DNA from: an uncultured Bacteroidales bacterium
GTDB lineage: Bacteria > Bacteroidota > Bacteroidia > Bacteroidales > Paludibacteraceae
DNA length: 64,000 bases
Direction of reading: 5' to 3'
NCBI GenBank assembly: GCA_946626605.1
Contig: CAMOUL010000006.1
Location: forward strand, 42,032 to 106,031
This document shows, in pieces, positions 44,563 through 53,572 of the stretch (position 1 is its first letter; the number at the start of each line of letters is the position of its first letter). The notes under the pieces are model-generated. The model was not told where the DNA came from, made no database searches, and was given only the letters and a program-made list of their open reading frames with translations. Made by a program: the position numbers and the translations under genes.

Positions 44563-45432
44563 TTATTTAGCAACTGGAGACACTCCCTCATTGATTATTT
44601 GTGGCACTAGATACGAATACCATACAATGCCTAATCCAAAACTTTCTTCTTCTCCTTTCGAATTAGTATGTGTGTATTCTCCAGAATATATTCCAAGGAA
44701 CGTATATTGTTTATCTTTAGAAGTCATCACATTACCATTAATAACGGCTAAATCAAGTGGCTTACTAATTACCAACCCTCCGGATGAACCATGAAATAAT
44801 TTTGCATCAATCAAGAAATGCGGACTTCCATTGAAATTAGCACCCCAATAAGATGCTATGATACCAGATTTGATAATCGGGAATTTATTCTCTTGATCAT
44901 AAAATCCATAAGGATACGAGCACACTACTATGTCTGATGTAGCTTCTATTGTAGGCTGTTTGTTTGAAGGTAGATTATCATTTGTCAGATGAATACCACC
45001 TACAAATTGTTTATCGGGGTTATCCCTTACAATTTTTACTTGCAAATCATCGACCTGAATAGCTGCCACATCTATAGAGGCATCCGGATGCAACTTTGTT
45101 CGCTTGAGCAATTCGTCTCTTGACAACTCTATTGGAACCCACTCTACTTTCCCATTCCGCACCTCACGCATGGCGAACATAAATACATCAGGTATTGTCT
45201 CTATTGTAGAACCATCGGCTTGTTTCACTTTGGGAAACACGACATGCCTATTAGTAACAAGCCATGTACCTTCTATCTTTCGCCATCTCGGCGCCATGGT
45301 ATCTACTTTCTGTGGATCTTCCTTCTCTAATTCCGCATAGAAGAACCCTGTTCCCTGAGATACGTAATTATAGGTCTTTGACTTACACTCTATAATCGTT
45401 GTCATCCCTAATATTTTCGAATCTATAGTCAT
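44563..45432 (-). CDS. trypsin-like serine protease
   Basis: 289 residues with the chymotrypsin fold triad: TWLVTNRHVV (His 63), ASIDVAAIQV (Asp 121) and FHGSSGGLV (Ser 217, GxSGG pattern). No signal peptide is seen, so it is probably cytoplasmic. It sits 12 bp downstream of a large membrane NTPase in one operon, the arrangement of NTPase-plus-protease conflict systems, where the NTPase senses and the protease acts. Confidence 0.8.
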   Translation of the reverse strand: MTIDSKILGMTTIIECKSKTYNYVSQGTGFFYAELEKEDPQKVDTMAPRWRKIEGTWLVTNRHVVFPKVKQADGSTIETIPDVFMFAMREVRNGKVEWVPIELSRDELLKRTKLHPDASIDVAAIQVDDLQVKIVRDNPDKQFVGGIHLTNDNLPSNKQPTIEATSDIVVCSYPYGFYDQENKFPIIKSGIIASYWGANFNGSPHFLIDAKLFHGSSGGLVISKPLDLAVINGNVMTSKDKQYTFLGIYSGEYTHTNSKGEEESFGLGIVWYSYLVPQIINEGVSPVAK

Positions 45433-45444
45433 TTTTATTGGGGT

Positions 45445-48400
45445 TTAATTTGGGGTAATCGAGATTTTTCTCTTACTGATAAACTTCACGCAATTTTTTA
45501 TATATCCGATTTTCATCAAATAGCGACCAAAAACGTACGCTCCCGGACTATATGGAATTTGATGTCTTAATCGACCATTCGAAATATATGCCGTTTCAAA
45601 TGTGTCGATCATATAATCCAACTCATCAAAGCCTTCCTCGTCGTATATCGGATACTTATTAAACAATATGATACGAGTTAATGTTGAGACATTTTCAAGA
45701 CAAAGCAGCATATCGATCACATTAAATATGCCCTCTTTTTCTGTGTCTGCATTAACATCCGGCTGCATTAAGAAATTAATCAGTTCGTTAGCATTGTATT
45801 CCGTCACACTCTTGTCTGCTTCTATACACTCCAATATGCGCAACTTTTGCTCAACACTCAAGTCATATTCTTCAAGGAACAACTGATCTACATCATGTTC
45901 GTTAAACTTCAAGTCTGGTATAACAGCCTTGTAACTCTCATAATGCTTCACAAAGAACCTCAGCGCCATATCCGGGTTTACACCATGTAGAACTTCATAC
46001 TCATAAATACCTCTTGCTATCCGTCCTTTCTCCATTAATAACCTAAGCAGTTTCTCACTACAGTTCATAATAGTTACCTGGTCAAATGCAATAGTAAAAC
46101 AATCTATCAACTGTTTTACTACGGTTTCCAAATTCGGATTCGCAACAATCGCATTCTGCATTTCCTCCCATTTCTCCTTTATATTACCTTCGAAATCTGG
46201 AGTTCCTAATTCTTTCAATGCACGTAGAACACTTTCTTGCTGTATATATTGGACGAAGGTATCCTCATCCAAACCATACAGATAAAGCACATTCTCCCAT
46301 GTTACTTCCACGCGATTGTGTCTATAAAGCATCAGTTCAACCTCTTTTGAATGTTTGTCCCATCTATCGACAGCCTCCCATTGAATGCCTCCTCGCCTAA
46401 TCAATTCCTCTCGCAATGAATCCGTCAGCTTATCGCTTACCAACAAATGACTTTCATATTTCGGCTCTTCCTGCGTATTCATCGGCAAATTCAACAATAC
46501 ATACTGCACATAATCTCTCATGTTGCTCTCAATATATGCCAACATACCTTCTTGATCTGTGCTCCGCAACAAAGTATAATTGGATATATTATAACGCTCA
46601 TCCTGTGCTATCTCCTTTGGCAACAGACGTCTAAATAACTCTGGATTAATATTGTATAGATTATTTGCATACACAAAGCGCTCATCTTCCTCGCTCGTTC
46701 CTGTTAACAAAGCATAGAACTTCAGATCCAACTCTTTAGCCACAAATTGCAATCTTTCTCTATCTTCGTTCCAAATAAAGAAATCGGCTTGTACAGACAA
46801 ATACTCGCTGTTACCTTTGAAGTTCTCAATAACATCCTCCTTGTCAGCAAAAGCAACGATACCCTTTGCTATACTTAATTTCTTACTATCCGGCAATTTA
46901 GAGTTTTGTACCGCTTCCCAAAGCAAATTATCTTTGTCTGCACACAATCGACGCACCAATAATCTTGCATTGCCCTTTTGCTCTAAATAGGACGCCAAGA
47001 ACCCTAAACTTGCGTCAGAATAGTCCTTTATTTGCCGTATAAAATTAGCATACTTCTCATTGAACGTAAAATCCGCAACTAATGTATCGACGACGGAATA
47101 ATTCAAAATTTCCGACTGTAAGAAACACAACGGATCCAACTTTTCAATTATTCTTCGCGTATTGTACACTCTGGAATCCGGAGACATAGACTCTTTTCCT
47201 CGTACGCTGCGTATGAACCGGTAATCGTCCACATGCATACTGCCGGGATGGAAGAAAGAGATATAATCAGCATAATCCTCAGTAATATATCCTCCCCTCA
47301 GCATATCGATCACTAACTCGCGCTGCTTCTCATTATCTGCTTTTTCATACGAACCCCAATCTATCTTCAACTCTTTTGTTTGTACCAGCTGCTGCAGAGT
47401 CTTGCTCTTTAACTTAAGCTTCTTTTCCTCTAATTCTTGAATCTCATTTCTCGCTTCCGTATCATCTGCTTTGATATTTACCAACTTCAAACGCTCATCG
47501 TACGACATTTCTCCATATACATTCTTTGCCATTTCGTTGAATGGAGTTCCATTAAATGTACGATATCCGTTATTATCTGATATCGCGTATGTACGAGCAT
47601 TTTTCAATAATTTAAATTTATCCTCATTTGCTAATTCTGTTATACCGAATGTTTGCCCGTTACAAATGATGGAGCGATACATAATACTACCACCCGAATG
47701 ATCCATCGCTTGTTTTAACACTTCTGCCATTATAAGCATACGCAATTCACGAGCATCTTTTGTATATTCAGTTCCCGCCTTCTTGATTTGTTTTTCTATC
47801 TCTGCGATTTTTGCATCATAGGACTCTGTTCCTTTCTCTACCAATCTTGATCTTGATTTTAGTGCATGTGCTAATAATCCGGTGTTCTCTGTTCGGAGTA
47901 GTTCGAAGTCTTCCGGATAGAGGTTCTTATATACTATTAAAGCCAACAACTGATCATCTCCCTTATCATCTTTTCGGAATTGCTGGTGCTTATAAATATT
48001 GAACTCATTAGCTATGTTGTTCAGCATCCGAGTATCATTTAGGTATATCGCAACTGCATCTACTACATCGGCCAAATAACTTGGCACCAAATTATGCAAC
48101 ATGTCTCCAGCATTCGATATATCTACTCTCGGAATAATTGGTATAATAAAATCGAAGAACTTGGTTCTCTCACCATCCCGGAACATCTCATCCCGCAATG
48201 CATAGATAAAACGTACAGGTTGCTTAACCTCTTCTGAATTATTAATCAGATAATTGATTTCACGGAGTTTTACAAAGATATTCTGTTGCTTAAACCGATC
48301 CAAATCCTCCAACAGCACCACATTATATCCCGTTACATTAAAGAAATAGATAATCTCATCAATGTGCGCATTCAGTATTGATTTCTCTCGTTTACTTGCT

Positions 48401-49272
48401 ATCTCTATGTTTGCCGAATTGACACTTAAAGAACGCACCACTAACTGCATGATTACTCTAACTAATTTGGATAATATCCATCCACAAACAACTAGTGCCA
48501 CAGAAACAGCCAGCCAGTGCCAGATAGTGCGACACGACGAAATATCCCATGGTAGTTCCTCTAATCGCAATGTCGAAGTCCAATACCCTGGCCATATAAG
48601 GTGAATGCACGACAGTATGTAAACTATCAAGCATACCGTATAAAACGCCAACTTCCCCTTCCCGATTTTCTTTATCTTTGTAAATTGAGAGTCAGCTAAA
48701 GATCCAGCTTGTTCATGGAAGAATAGTTGATGAAGTATACTTAGTTCTACCTCTTGTCTTGTTATCGGATTTTCATCACCCTTGCTATCCGTTTGTTTCT
48801 CTCCACTCTTAACTGCTAAATCAGCAAGAGAGATAGAGATTACTTTGTTTTTCTTTGCGCCAAACGGCCAAAAACTCGGGTTCTCCTTAAAGTATGTCCG
48901 CAAGAAACTGCTCTTACCAGAACCGTAAGCTCCGGCTACTGCAATATTTAGAACACTCTTGTCTTGCAGAGCTTGTGATAATGCCTCCTCATAAATATCA
49001 ATTCTCTCCGCATTTTCCGTCGGAGCAAGAGACTTGAATCTTGGCACTCCTTTGGGCATATGCGGCCAAAACCACTTGCCGATGCTTTGCGCTCCGTGGC
49101 GCAATTCCTCTAGTATGGCATTATAATGTATGACTGGTATAGATAGCAATCTCTTATAAAATTCTTTCCGCTCTCGTTTCCTTCTTTCTCTACGTTTCTT
49201 ACACACAAAACGACGACACTTTCGTATCATCTTCTTCGAATGTTGTTTCTTATTTTGCTTCGTCGTTTCCAC
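45445..49272 (-). CDS. YobI/KAP-like membrane P-loop NTPase
   Basis: 1275 residues. The start is strikingly basic (KKMIRKCRRFVCKKRRERRKRE). Walker A is GAYGSGKSS at 114-122 and Walker B is NVVLLEDLDRFKQ with a following RFIYALRDEMF. Between them lie two membrane helices (about 210-232 and 254-285), the insertion seen in KAP and YobI-like NTPases. SLAPTENAERIDIY before the P-loop is typical of YobI-like proteins. The last 700 residues are a helical-repeat-like region that may detect a ligand. The downstream trypsin-like gene suggests a two-gene defence system. Confidence 0.75.
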   Translation of the reverse strand: METTKQNKKQHSKKMIRKCRRFVCKKRRERRKRERKEFYKRLLSIPVIHYNAILEELRHGAQSIGKWFWPHMPKGVPRFKSLAPTENAERIDIYEEALSQALQDKSVLNIAVAGAYGSGKSSFLRTYFKENPSFWPFGAKKNKVISISLADLAVKSGEKQTDSKGDENPITRQEVELSILHQLFFHEQAGSLADSQFTKIKKIGKGKLAFYTVCLIVYILSCIHLIWPGYWTSTLRLEELPWDISSCRTIWHWLAVSVALVVCGWILSKLVRVIMQLVVRSLSVNSANIEIASKREKSILNAHIDEIIYFFNVTGYNVVLLEDLDRFKQQNIFVKLREINYLINNSEEVKQPVRFIYALRDEMFRDGERTKFFDFIIPIIPRVDISNAGDMLHNLVPSYLADVVDAVAIYLNDTRMLNNIANEFNIYKHQQFRKDDKGDDQLLALIVYKNLYPEDFELLRTENTGLLAHALKSRSRLVEKGTESYDAKIAEIEKQIKKAGTEYTKDARELRMLIMAEVLKQAMDHSGGSIMYRSIICNGQTFGITELANEDKFKLLKNARTYAISDNNGYRTFNGTPFNEMAKNVYGEMSYDERLKLVNIKADDTEARNEIQELEEKKLKLKSKTLQQLVQTKELKIDWGSYEKADNEKQRELVIDMLRGGYITEDYADYISFFHPGSMHVDDYRFIRSVRGKESMSPDSRVYNTRRIIEKLDPLCFLQSEILNYSVVDTLVADFTFNEKYANFIRQIKDYSDASLGFLASYLEQKGNARLLVRRLCADKDNLLWEAVQNSKLPDSKKLSIAKGIVAFADKEDVIENFKGNSEYLSVQADFFIWNEDRERLQFVAKELDLKFYALLTGTSEEDERFVYANNLYNINPELFRRLLPKEIAQDERYNISNYTLLRSTDQEGMLAYIESNMRDYVQYVLLNLPMNTQEEPKYESHLLVSDKLTDSLREELIRRGGIQWEAVDRWDKHSKEVELMLYRHNRVEVTWENVLYLYGLDEDTFVQYIQQESVLRALKELGTPDFEGNIKEKWEEMQNAIVANPNLETVVKQLIDCFTIAFDQVTIMNCSEKLLRLLMEKGRIARGIYEYEVLHGVNPDMALRFFVKHYESYKAVIPDLKFNEHDVDQLFLEEYDLSVEQKLRILECIEADKSVTEYNANELINFLMQPDVNADTEKEGIFNVIDMLLCLENVSTLTRIILFNKYPIYDEEGFDELDYMIDTFETAYISNGRLRHQIPYSPGAYVFGRYLMKIGYIKNCVKFISKRKISITPN

Positions 49273-49301
49273 TCTAATATAAAATATTTCATTTCAGCGC
49301 G

Positions 49302-49341
49302 CAAAGTTACAAAAAAAAATCCAAATATGAAAATATTTGGA
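49302..49341 (-). promoter_or_regulatory. promoter region of the NTPase/protease operon with inverted repeat
   Basis: TAACTTTG (49302-49309, minus strand) is a good -7 box; the -33 box is weak (TTTTC). A perfect inverted repeat TCCAAATAT-gaaa-ATATTTGGA (49320-49341) lies where the -33 region would be, a likely binding site for a regulator. Confidence 0.6.
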
Positions 49342-49386
49342 CTTAAAAATGATTTTTTTTTCATTTTGCATTCTTTTTAAGCTTTT

Positions 49387-50712
49387 TTACTGCTCTTCTA
49401 GTACATTTTCGCTCTTTGTTCCAACTAAAATTGCTTCCGGCATTACCAAACCCATTTGATCAAAAGTACCCTTCAACATCGAATACCTATCCGGCATTTC
49501 TCTCAAATATTCACGAAAATCGTTAGCCACCAAATACGGGTGATATGTATGGGCAAACACATCGTGAATTCTTTGTGCATTTTCCTGCTTACTAAAATCC
49601 ACGCATGCCAAGTTGGTTACATAAAATCTACACTTGGAATTTAACTTCTGTGTCTGCCCGTATCTACTGGTAAACGCCGAATCCATATAATGTTCCATAA
49701 AGACGTCAAAGTACTTGATTTGCTGTAAGATACCTATTTGTACTTGTGTTAGTTCTGCCGCACCTGCATTCACACTGAATTTTTGTTCTAATATGTGTTT
49801 CGGCATTTCTTCATAATCGTTTTTATCAATCTTATCAGCCACCAACAATTCGCACAACACAGCTTCCCCATGTTCCATTTTAGGTATATATTTATACCAC
49901 AACTCATGAATCTCATCAGGTTGGTACAAGTCCAATACCGCACGAGGACACATATCTACAAACTGCCATTTTATTCCCTCATTTTTACGCAAATAGTTCA
50001 TCAGTATCGTTTTCAACTCAGCATTAAACAGCCACATATCCCGCATTAATTCTTCCGCTTCTACTATACGATACCTCGAATCAAGATGATATAACAACTT
50101 CTCCACAAATTTGTCTCGCTCCGACGGAATAATCACTGTGCAAATTTTTTGCAACAACGGCTGAATCGGCGTAGAGGCTCTATTTACCTTGGATGGGGTA
50201 TAATAATCCTGAAATTCATTCATTAACTTCGCAAAGCCACCTTCCACCGTCATGGATAATAGATTCTGCTGGATGAACGCATATAGCGTCAACGTATGAG
50301 CTTTCGTGAATATAGAATCCTTGTAATGAGCACACGTATTACGTAAATCACGCCAATACTTAAATGCCTCCCTAACGGACTCTTGAACCTGAACAACAGG
50401 AGGTTCTTTTACTCCCCCTCTATCGACTTCTTTCTTTTGAATAGCGTCAAATGTTACCTCGTCCCATTTCTCGACCCTTGCCAACTCTCCTATCATCGCG
50501 TTCCACCTGCCCTCGGGAAAGTCCGCGGGCCGACTACTATTTAAAATGTTACTGCGTACTTGCATCAGCATTCCTTGATACGCCAACAGGAAAGAAGGCC
50601 TGTCAATGTCGTTCTTGAAACATTTCAACGAATCTCTAAACAAGCCTAACGTATCACCATTCAGCGCGCGCTCATTTGCACTCAACCATATTTCAAAATC
50701 TTTAGTCATCAA
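49387..50712 (-). CDS. HEPN-motif protein
   Basis: 441 residues, family unknown. Near residues 118-132, KYWRDLRNTCAHYKDS contains the Rx4H ribonuclease signature of HEPN domains (Arg 124 with Asn 125, His 129). The rest is helical with a long C-terminal region that may bind a target or partner. HEPN proteins are common RNA-cutting effectors in abortive infection and toxin-antitoxin systems. It follows fdtA and dGTPase with 6 and 10 bp gaps, so the three are one transcript. Confidence 0.6.
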   Translation of the reverse strand: MMTKDFEIWLSANERALNGDTLGLFRDSLKCFKNDIDRPSFLLAYQGMLMQVRSNILNSSRPADFPEGRWNAMIGELARVEKWDEVTFDAIQKKEVDRGGVKEPPVVQVQESVREAFKYWRDLRNTCAHYKDSIFTKAHTLTLYAFIQQNLLSMTVEGGFAKLMNEFQDYYTPSKVNRASTPIQPLLQKICTVIIPSERDKFVEKLLYHLDSRYRIVEAEELMRDMWLFNAELKTILMNYLRKNEGIKWQFVDMCPRAVLDLYQPDEIHELWYKYIPKMEHGEAVLCELLVADKIDKNDYEEMPKHILEQKFSVNAGAAELTQVQIGILQQIKYFDVFMEHYMDSAFTSRYGQTQKLNSKCRFYVTNLACVDFSKQENAQRIHDVFAHTYHPYLVANDFREYLREMPDRYSMLKGTFDQMGLVMPEAILVGTKSENVLEEQ

Positions 50713-50718
50713 TTCAAC

Positions 50719-51135
50719 CTATTGCTTCTTATACTCCAAAAACGCCTCATAATCCCGGATATAATCCTCTTCCTTGTAATGCTCTGATGCCAAGCACAGC
50801 AACACTGCACCACTCGAAAAATCATCCAGATCACGCCATATTCCAGGAACGACCAACAATCCATAGTACGACCTATTCAAATTGAATGACTTTTTGTTCT
50901 TGCCATCATCCAATGTTACCGTAAAACTCCCACTTGCCGCGATAATCAATTGGTATAACTCCTTATGCGCATGCGCCCCACGACTCTCACCACCAGGCAC
51001 ATCATACAAGTAATACACCCGCTTGATATCAAACGGTACATCCATTCCACCCTCTATCGGCGTCAAATTCCCCCTCGGGTCACTTATCTTCCGCAGATCT
51101 ATGATGCTGCAATCATTTATTGTTGTTTGTTTCAT
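50719..51135 (-). CDS. fdtA: FdtA/QdtA-type sugar 3,4-ketoisomerase
   Basis: 138 residues of the FdtA family (cupin fold): DPRGNLTPIEGGMDVPFDIKRVYYLYDVPGGESRGAHAHKELYQL, with catalytic histidines in AHAHK, then LLVVPGIWRDLDDFSSGAVLLCLASEHY. It converts dTDP-4-keto-6-deoxyglucose to the 3-keto isomer for Fuc3N or Qui3N synthesis. ATG 51135 is preferred over 51189 because the family starts at MKQTTINDC. A likely partner transaminase is at 19463-20605. Its place between dGTPase and a HEPN gene is unexpected, and a stub of a second copy lies at 55122-55232. Confidence 0.9.
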   Translation of the reverse strand: MKQTTINDCSIIDLRKISDPRGNLTPIEGGMDVPFDIKRVYYLYDVPGGESRGAHAHKELYQLIIAASGSFTVTLDDGKNKKSFNLNRSYYGLLVVPGIWRDLDDFSSGAVLLCLASEHYKEEDYIRDYEAFLEYKKQ

Positions 51136-51145
51136 ATCTTCTGAT

Positions 51146-52498
51146 TCACACTTTTGTACCGTATAGCCTATCAAATTCGTTATACGCATACTGATCTGTC
51201 ATTCCCCCTATATAATCCACGATACATCTCCGCAACACATTCTCGTTTGTATCATCTTTTTTATCGCGTCTTCCATGAATTTCCTCTAACACTTCAGCTC
51301 TTTCATGCGTATTGATTCCTGTCAAACGTGCATATGAGAATATGGAGGTATCCGGTAATTGATATGGGTTATCCCGTAAAGCATCATATAACTTTCTTAT
51401 GATATATTCTGCCTTACCGTCCATAGCCTGCGCCTGATACGACATTAAAATTCTTGTTTTCAAAAATTTTTGGAACTCCACATCTAATGTGTGCAATTTT
51501 GGAGAAAGTGCTACACAATCTTCATAATCCGACCTATGCAATGTTGGTCGAATCTCTTGAAAATTCATTTGAGTATTTATTTCATATTTATCCTCAAATT
51601 GCTTAAAGTTGCTTTTTGTGTTATTAACCACATCGGTTATGTACATGTTTATGACTAGGCGAGAAAACAATGAATTAAACACAGGCTCTTCAAGTATCTT
51701 TTGCTCTTTTTTTAGCCTAGTAAAACATGCCTTTTCTTCCAAGCCAAAGCACGGCAGGAATTTTTCTATCTGGGCTAGTAGTTCCTCTCGATTTATCATG
51801 CCATATCTCAAACCATCTTCTATATCATGATGTCTCTGTGCAATTTCATCTGCCAGTCCTACAATATATCCTTCGAATGACCAATAATCCTTTATTGCAT
51901 TGAGATACGCATCGTATATCGGATGATCTGTTTCTAAAGGTTGTACCGGATTACCTGTGGCATCTACTTTGTAATTTATTGACGAATGATGAGCGATACC
52001 CCAAAGAGTGTACTTCGTTAAATTCAACCCATCATATTGGGGAAAATCGGCTCCTTTCTCCAAGGTACAAAACAAACGCAACGCTTGTAGATTATGTTTA
52101 AATCCTTTTTCCCCATCAGGTATTTTTATATCATCACTTATCAACTTCTTCAGTTCTCTCTCTCCGACATGTCCAAACGGAGTATGCCCGACATCATGCC
52201 CCAACGCGATTGCCTCCACCAAATCCATATTCTGTCCCAAAGCAGAAGCGATTGATTTTGCTAATTGGTTCACCTCCAGACTATGCGTCAAACGAGTACG
52301 TATGTAGTCATTTCTTTGGAGCATAAAGACTTGTGTCTTTCCTCGTAAACGCAAGAACGACTTCGAATACAATATTCGATCCCTATCTTTGGAGAAAGGA
52401 TTACGATGCAACTGCGACTTCTCGTCGTGCCCCCACCTTAAATTAGTAAGCTGCAACTTATTATTTGGTGTAGATACAAAGTTTGAATTGAATGCCAT
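51146..52498 (-). CDS. dGTP triphosphohydrolase-like HD protein
   Basis: 450 residues. The N-terminus LHRNPFSKDRDRILYSKSFLRLRGKTQVF and the HD core RTRLTHSLEVNQLAKSIA and AIALGHDVGHTPFGH match the dGTPase family, followed by a helical C-terminus. Such enzymes deplete dNTPs and in several cases protect against phage. The gene starts after the second copy of the inverted-repeat operator and leads the dGTPase-FdtA-HEPN transcript. Confidence 0.85.
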   Translation of the reverse strand: MAFNSNFVSTPNNKLQLTNLRWGHDEKSQLHRNPFSKDRDRILYSKSFLRLRGKTQVFMLQRNDYIRTRLTHSLEVNQLAKSIASALGQNMDLVEAIALGHDVGHTPFGHVGERELKKLISDDIKIPDGEKGFKHNLQALRLFCTLEKGADFPQYDGLNLTKYTLWGIAHHSSINYKVDATGNPVQPLETDHPIYDAYLNAIKDYWSFEGYIVGLADEIAQRHHDIEDGLRYGMINREELLAQIEKFLPCFGLEEKACFTRLKKEQKILEEPVFNSLFSRLVINMYITDVVNNTKSNFKQFEDKYEINTQMNFQEIRPTLHRSDYEDCVALSPKLHTLDVEFQKFLKTRILMSYQAQAMDGKAEYIIRKLYDALRDNPYQLPDTSIFSYARLTGINTHERAEVLEEIHGRRDKKDDTNENVLRRCIVDYIGGMTDQYAYNEFDRLYGTKV

Positions 52499-52535
52499 TA
52501 TATTTCCCTTTTATATACGTTCTACAAAAACCGCA

Positions 52536-52567
52536 CAAAATTACAAAAAAGAAATGACATATACAAA
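52536..52567 (-). promoter_or_regulatory. promoter of the dGTPase operon
   Basis: Minus strand TTTG (52564-52567), 20 nt, TAATTTTG (52536-52543). The start near 52529 leaves about 30 nt of leader. Confidence 0.75.
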
Positions 52568-52575
52568 TGTATATG
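52558..52575. promoter_or_regulatory. operator-like inverted repeat over the dGTPase promoter
   Basis: CATATAC-aaat-GTATATG, the twin of the site at 43307-43324, again covering the -33 box at the same distance from -7. Confidence 0.65.
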
Positions 52576-52616
52576 CCATTTTTTGCAAAATATTTTGTTT
52601 TTGTAATAAAATCTGC

Positions 52617-53513
52617 TTATTTATGCATAAAAATCGGAAAATCTTGAACTTTTCTTATCCCGGTTTTTTCATATAACACAGAATCTGTTATCGGATCTTT
52701 ATTTATCAAATGATGATTTATATCATACCCCTTATCTATCCATACGAGTGTTTTGTCTCTATTGCGGAAATGAGTCTGGTCTATCACTCGCCATAACCTC
52801 AGTTTTTGATCTGCCACTATAGGTTTTATTGCGACATTCAGCCCTAAGTCTCCCCTGGCCTTAACAGATGGATAGACAACGGCATCGAAATCTTTGCCAA
52901 AATCATATAGCATATCATGTACTAATGTGGCTGTAATAAGGTAATCGCGATTATCTTCAACATCCTTACAAAATTCTCTATCTATTACACGTCCTGCTCT
53001 ACGCTCCACATCACCCACATTTTTATATTTATCCCTATATAACCGAATGAAATTCTTCACTTGTTCACTCAAATTTTTTACTCCTTTATATGTTTGGTCG
53101 GTGATAAAAGAGACCACATGGATTGGAGAAAGCACTTCCCATACTGATGCTGTTACATATTCACGTCCGAATCCCTCCATATCGCGCACTAATTTCGAGC
53201 ATTCCATCAATCCCAATGCCCTGCCATTTTCCAAATGGCTTTGATCATCTGCTAAGCAACCATAAAAAACACTTTCATAAGGTAACGATGCTCTTTGCAT
53301 AGAAGTACAGAATCTCGGATTTTTATAGGATAACTCTCTTGGTGCGTAATACCCACGTCCCATACGCGTCCTATGTATGCAAGTTCCTGTTTTCAACGTT
53401 GCAGTTATGACTGGAATGTATTCTACTGTCTCGAATAGACTTCTTACTTCTTCCACTGAGCTATTCCTCACATCCAACTTTTCTAATCTTTCGCAAGCTT
53501 CCTCTCTTGTCAT
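52617..53513 (-). CDS. RES-like domain protein
   Basis: 298 residues. IHRTRMGRGYYAPRELSYKNPRFCTS, LPYESVFYGCL and GRALGLMECSKL resemble the RES (NAD-degrading toxin) fold with its spaced Arg, Tyr/Ser and Glu. The helical C-terminal part is unrecognised. The match is by pattern only; an unrelated defence protein remains possible. It is transcribed from its own unit just upstream of the dGTPase promoter. Confidence 0.45.
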   Translation of the reverse strand: MTREEACERLEKLDVRNSSVEEVRSLFETVEYIPVITATLKTGTCIHRTRMGRGYYAPRELSYKNPRFCTSMQRASLPYESVFYGCLADDQSHLENGRALGLMECSKLVRDMEGFGREYVTASVWEVLSPIHVVSFITDQTYKGVKNLSEQVKNFIRLYRDKYKNVGDVERRAGRVIDREFCKDVEDNRDYLITATLVHDMLYDFGKDFDAVVYPSVKARGDLGLNVAIKPIVADQKLRLWRVIDQTHFRNRDKTLVWIDKGYDINHHLINKDPITDSVLYEKTGIRKVQDFPIFMHK

Positions 53514-53572
53514 ATTTTCGATTTCAAATTCCTATTAAATCGTCGCAAAGTAAAGGTATGATATTGAGATTT

